Shown in pieces: positions 60,640 through 64,000 of a stretch of DNA of 64,000 nt; within the stretch, counting starts at the first letter, position 1, and every line of letters begins with the position of its first letter. Origin of the DNA: Polytrichum commune (Eukaryota > Streptophyta > Polytrichopsida > Polytrichales > Polytrichaceae). The translations under genes were made by a program, and so were the position numbers. The stretch lies in NCBI GenBank assembly GCA_950295325.1, contig OX485805.1, forward strand, positions 6,264,501 to 6,328,500. Direction: 5' to 3'. The notes below the pieces were generated by a model that searched no databases, had not been told where the DNA came from, and saw only the letters and a list, made by a program, of their open reading frames with translations.

Positions 60640-60825
60640 CAGGGTGGGGTTTGCTGCCTACCTTGTGGTGGGTGGGCTTTTGGCTTCCTACCTATCTAGT
60701 TAGTTTATTTCTGTCAAGTAGAGAGAAGAGTTCACAACGAGAACTGAACCGCCAACCTCTCCATTTGGAGTTGGGTGCTTCTCCAATATTATCTGGTAGT
60801 TTAGGATCATCTCGGTAGTTCAGTG
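60640..60825 (-). mobile_element. SINE copy, minus strand
   Basis: Reverse complement of the SINE split at 45.4/46.4 kb. CCGAGATGATCCTAAAC, then GAGGTTGGCGGTTCAGTTC with the B box at 60741-60750, then CTCTCTACTTGACAG occur in the same order and spacing. Beyond this a C-rich 3' region follows. The target duplication could not be placed. This uninterrupted copy shows where the pogo-like element entered the other. Confidence 0.68.
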
Positions 60826-62731
60826 ATGTGTGATTGACTGACTCATATTCTTCCAGTGAACTAAATGGGATGTTCAAATGACAAACAATTGTTGGAGATA
60901 TGTTATGAGATATGTTACTAGTGTGTGGTTGAAACATTATTGAGAGAATTGTTCGATGACCAAAGGAGTTGACCTAATTTTCTGTGAGTAACGTGGTTAA
61001 TAAGCCTACCTCTTTTGAGAAAAATATAAATCATCACCACCCATCCTCAAAAACGGATGACCTCAACTTATATTGTGAGAGGCGGCTTGCAAAAGTGCCC
61101 CACCCATCCTGCAAAATGGATGATTTGTTGGTAGGGCCGGCTTGGAAGTTGAGGTTGGCTTGCAAATTGGGGTCATTTTGCAAGTTGGAGCTCCGCCCCC
61201 AAAACAAAAAAGGAGGCCCCTAAACAACAAAGGACAAACTCCATATTCCTCTCCGATTTCCAAGGTGCCAATGAGATTCATCTTGCTTTTGTTTCTTCCT
61301 TGTTTTATCACCTTATATACAAGTCATGGGTGGGTCACTCGGCTTGCAAACCGAGTGACTTGAACTTATTGTGAGGATGATCCACCCTGCATTTTGTAAG
61401 ATGGGTGGTGATGCACATGTTCCATGCATTTCAAAAGTGCCTATTTCAAATTGAGGCACATCTGACCAGTCATGTCACTCCGAACTTAAGTTTCAACCTT
61501 AAGAAGATTTATTATTTATTATTTTATTTGATTGGTTTTTCTACTTGAATCCGTTATTCAACTTGAAGTCACTCAGTCAGTGTGCATGCTTTGAGTAAAT
61601 TTTTTGAATCTAAGTGATTTTGTTGTCCTGAAAACCTCGTCCAAGAAGGCCACAGAGCAAGAGATCAGCGGCATCAAAACTACTCGAACATTTAAGTGTT
61701 ACACAAAATATTTTTCTTTTAGTGTCACAGGGTATTTTATATCACTGTGGTAACTAGTAGAATGACACTTTATATTATGAATAAATTTACAAATATTTGT
61801 CACCCTAACTTACCTTCAGTTCATTCGCTTTTGGTATATTATGTATCCCAACAGCTCTGCAATGAATTACTTGTCAGGAATAATTGAAATTTGCATGAGA
61901 AACACTTAGTACGTAACACTCATTGTAACATTGCAAAATTTTAGTGCCCAAATTTAATTATTTACAGGGAATGACAAATCAGTGTGATTTTTTCCAACAA
62001 CACAAACTCTGAGAATGTTGCATTGCAGACAAGTCTAAAGATTCCAATAGATTGATGAATTATAAACAATGGCATAAAGTAGAGGATGAAATAAAAAACG
62101 GGATGATGTTGCCAAAAAGTGTTGAAATAAGGTATAAGGATGTAATTCTCCATCCACAATGGGGATAGAAAACCATGGCATTCACTCCACTGTTGCTTTA
62201 TACCGATTTATCCTATTAGCGTGGGTGACCATTCGGAGTTACGCGTTGTTACATTTTAATTTCATTCTAAGTTATCAAGTGGGGTGTTTTCCAATTCTGG
62301 ATATGGCTACTACACCAAAATAATGTGATTCAAAGTGATTTAAAAATTGGTGCACCATGTTGACTAGAGTGGTCTGCGTGACTTCTCATACGTAGCCAAG
62401 TGCCATCCAAGCTAATGATATATATATATATATATATATTGGCACCATGGGAAGCAAGCATGAATGACAAGTGTCTTTGCTCGTAGGTTATTGTCCAAGG
62501 ATTTTGAGGGGGTTGTGAGTGTTCATAGTGGTGTTCTTGTATGACAATTGATGTGGTTGATGAAGAGTGTGGGCCACACTCAATTATGTCTTTAGTGCAA
62601 CTATTTATTTTATTTGTGTAAAATAAATAAATCTTTAGTGTACAGTCATACAATACTCAACACAAAACTCCAAAACATAACCCATAATAACTTGAAAATT
62701 AATGTGACTTTCCAAATTTGGAGAACATAAC
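60826..62731. other. AT-rich stretch, nothing recognised
   Basis: Around 61718-61775 lies a relative of the block that starts each 17.2-kb repeat unit. A TA repeat is at 62418-62439. The open frames carry no motif. Confidence 0.4.
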
Positions 62732-62739
62732 ATGACTCA

Positions 62740-63548
62740 CAGGGTTGTCTATCGCGACGTCCTGCCACCGTCATGACGTCATGACGTGTCGTGTCGGGGC
62801 GGACCCCTTCGTCACGACATAATAGGGTTCACGTAGGGTCATACTAGGGGGAAGCTAGTAGGGTGGGTAAAATATTTACCTTCTTGCCAAGGTGGCATCC
62901 AATGTGGCAGAAAAATCCGACGTGGATGTGCATATTTCCCTTGCCAGGTAAATCATTTTGCCTTTGTGTTTATCATTATGTTAAAATCAAAGTAGTAAAA
63001 TATGACAAATGAGGGTGTGGGGGGGAGGGGAACGGAGCGGACGGGGACGGGAACGGATGCGGACGGGGGGAACGCCGGATGGGGTACCGGATGGAGGCCG
63101 GATGGGGTACGGATGGGGGCCGGATTGGGGTTCGGATTGGGGGGGAGGGGGTTCGGATTAGGGGGGGCCGGGCTCGGATGGGGGGGGGAGGGGGTTCGGA
63201 TGGGGGTGGGAGCGGGTTTGGATTAGGGGGGCCCGGGTTCGGATTAGGGGGGACCGGGTTCGGATGGGTGGGGGGGGGGGCCGGGTGCCGGATTGGGGGG
63301 GGGGGGGGGACGGGCGCTAGTAATTTTTTTCCCACTTTACCTCTACTTTGCTGACATGGCACCATACGTGGACATCGTAAATCCTACGTGTCCTGATTGG
63401 GGTAATGTAATTACACAAAAAAATACGGTAAAATTCAAGTTCGTCAAGATAAAGACGGCATCCGGCATAATGTCGTGACAGATACGTGTCGTGACGCCAC
63501 GACATTATGTCGGGATTAGCCTCCGTCATGACACAATAGACAACCCTG
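62740..63548. mobile_element. hAT-type non-autonomous transposon
   Basis: An 809-bp element flanked by perfect ATGACTCA (62732-62739 and 63549-63556). The ends CAGGGTTGTCTAT and ATAGACAACCCTG are exact inverses; CAGGG is the commonest hAT terminus. Both subterminal regions are dense in GTCGTGAC/GTCATGAC-type repeats, likely transposase-binding sites. The middle is a strongly G-rich minisatellite. No transposase is encoded; the proline-rich minus-strand and glycine-rich plus-strand frames are repeat artefacts. Confidence 0.85.
63005..63312 (+). repeat. G-run minisatellite, quadruplex-prone
   Basis: Irregular units of about 20-25 bases, GGGGTTCGGATTGGGGGGG-like, with many runs of four or more G on the plus strand and hardly any C. 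It lies inside the hAT-type element. G runs at this density can form G-quadruplexes. Confidence 0.85.
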
Positions 63549-63556
63549 ATGACTCA

Positions 63557-64000
63557 AGAGCTGATAGACTACACTAAACATCTAATTTGGTGTGGCATTA
63601 AAAGTGGGTTGCAATGTTAATTGGAATGGTCTTTGTGACTTGTCATGTAACATCAAGTGCCACCTGACACCCACTCTAATTGCCACCCAATGTTTGTACG
63701 ACAACAATTGTGGGGTGATGATAAATAGTGTGGGTCATAGTAAATTAGGTGTTTAGTGTAGACGTGTGTAATATTTCCACACCAACCTTTGTGAAGTTCT
63801 TACATTGTGTTTTCTAGCCGTATACCATAGTCCTACCTCTTTAATACGACAACCTTGATGTAATGACACAAATTTTGTAAACTAAACTTTCTAGTTGAAC
63901 TCTACCTCTATAAGACGACTATGACATTGTTAATATGGCACTCTTAGACCCCCAAGATGTCATATTATAGAGGTAATAAATATATACATGGTGGATCCCA
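63557..64000. other. AT-rich end of window
   Basis: CCTACCTCTTTAATACGAC at about 63832 and CTACCTCTATAAGACGAC at about 63903 resemble pogo-like subterminal repeats, and TTATAGAGGTAATA follows at 63965. A second pogo-like element might begin here, but no borders can be set. Confidence 0.3.

Noticed and set aside
62976-63365. Proline-rich minus-strand and glycine-rich plus-strand frames
   Set aside because: Both are produced by the G-run minisatellite inside the hAT-type element, where stop codons are rare for compositional reasons.

Overview
The window looks like intergenic DNA from a large, repeat-rich land-plant genome. I found no intact ordinary host gene. What can be recognised is almost all transposable-element debris typical of plants: Ty3/gypsy-type gag-protease and LTRs, Ty1/copia fragments, a LINE, tRNA-derived SINEs, and Stowaway, pogo, Mutator and hAT-type short elements. 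Most of the window is AT-rich and full of stop codons; one block (about 28.4-29.0 kb and 32.5-35.8 kb) is GC-rich. The species cannot be settled by eye.

Layout. 1-1450: end of an LTR-like repeat. 3034-3400: tRNA-derived SINE with 12-bp target duplication. 8.26-8.74 kb: recent 241-bp tandem duplication. 11.3-13.3 kb: copia remnants with a solo LTR (11874-12798) inserted in them; an inverted relative of the copia end lies at 25.5-25.8 kb. 17.2 kb: almost perfect 128-bp duplication. 23451-23733: Stowaway MITE. 24831-24976: perfect 32-bp inverted repeat.

28.0-42.3 kb is one nested locus. A plus-strand LINE is split into three parts (28.03-28.30, 35.81-36.14 and 41.15-42.3 kb). The first gap is an insertion at 28305-35807 bounded by a 5-bp duplication AGACA; it carries a long open reading frame and a striking excess of the word CCGGA. 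That reading frame is itself split by a 3.4-kb inverted-repeat element (29043-32469) with a perfect 8-bp duplication GCTAGCGG; without the element and one TSD copy the frame is open across the junction (683 codons from an ATG at 28937). The 3.4-kb element carries intron-containing gene-like fragments, so it may be a Pack-type transposon. The second LINE gap holds an LTR (36144-37261) and a minus-strand gag-protease pseudogene without reverse transcriptase (37412-41052).

42479-44038 is a solo LTR with perfect 5-bp duplication GATCT. At 45.44-46.47 kb a SINE is interrupted by an 881-bp pogo-like element; a second copy of the SINE is at 60.6-60.8 kb on the minus strand. 49819-50106 is a Mutator-type MITE (9-bp duplication), 56718-57142 and 62740-63548 are hAT-type elements (8-bp duplications), the latter with a G-run-rich minisatellite. 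The remaining stretches contain microsatellites, dispersed low-identity repeats and nothing I can name.
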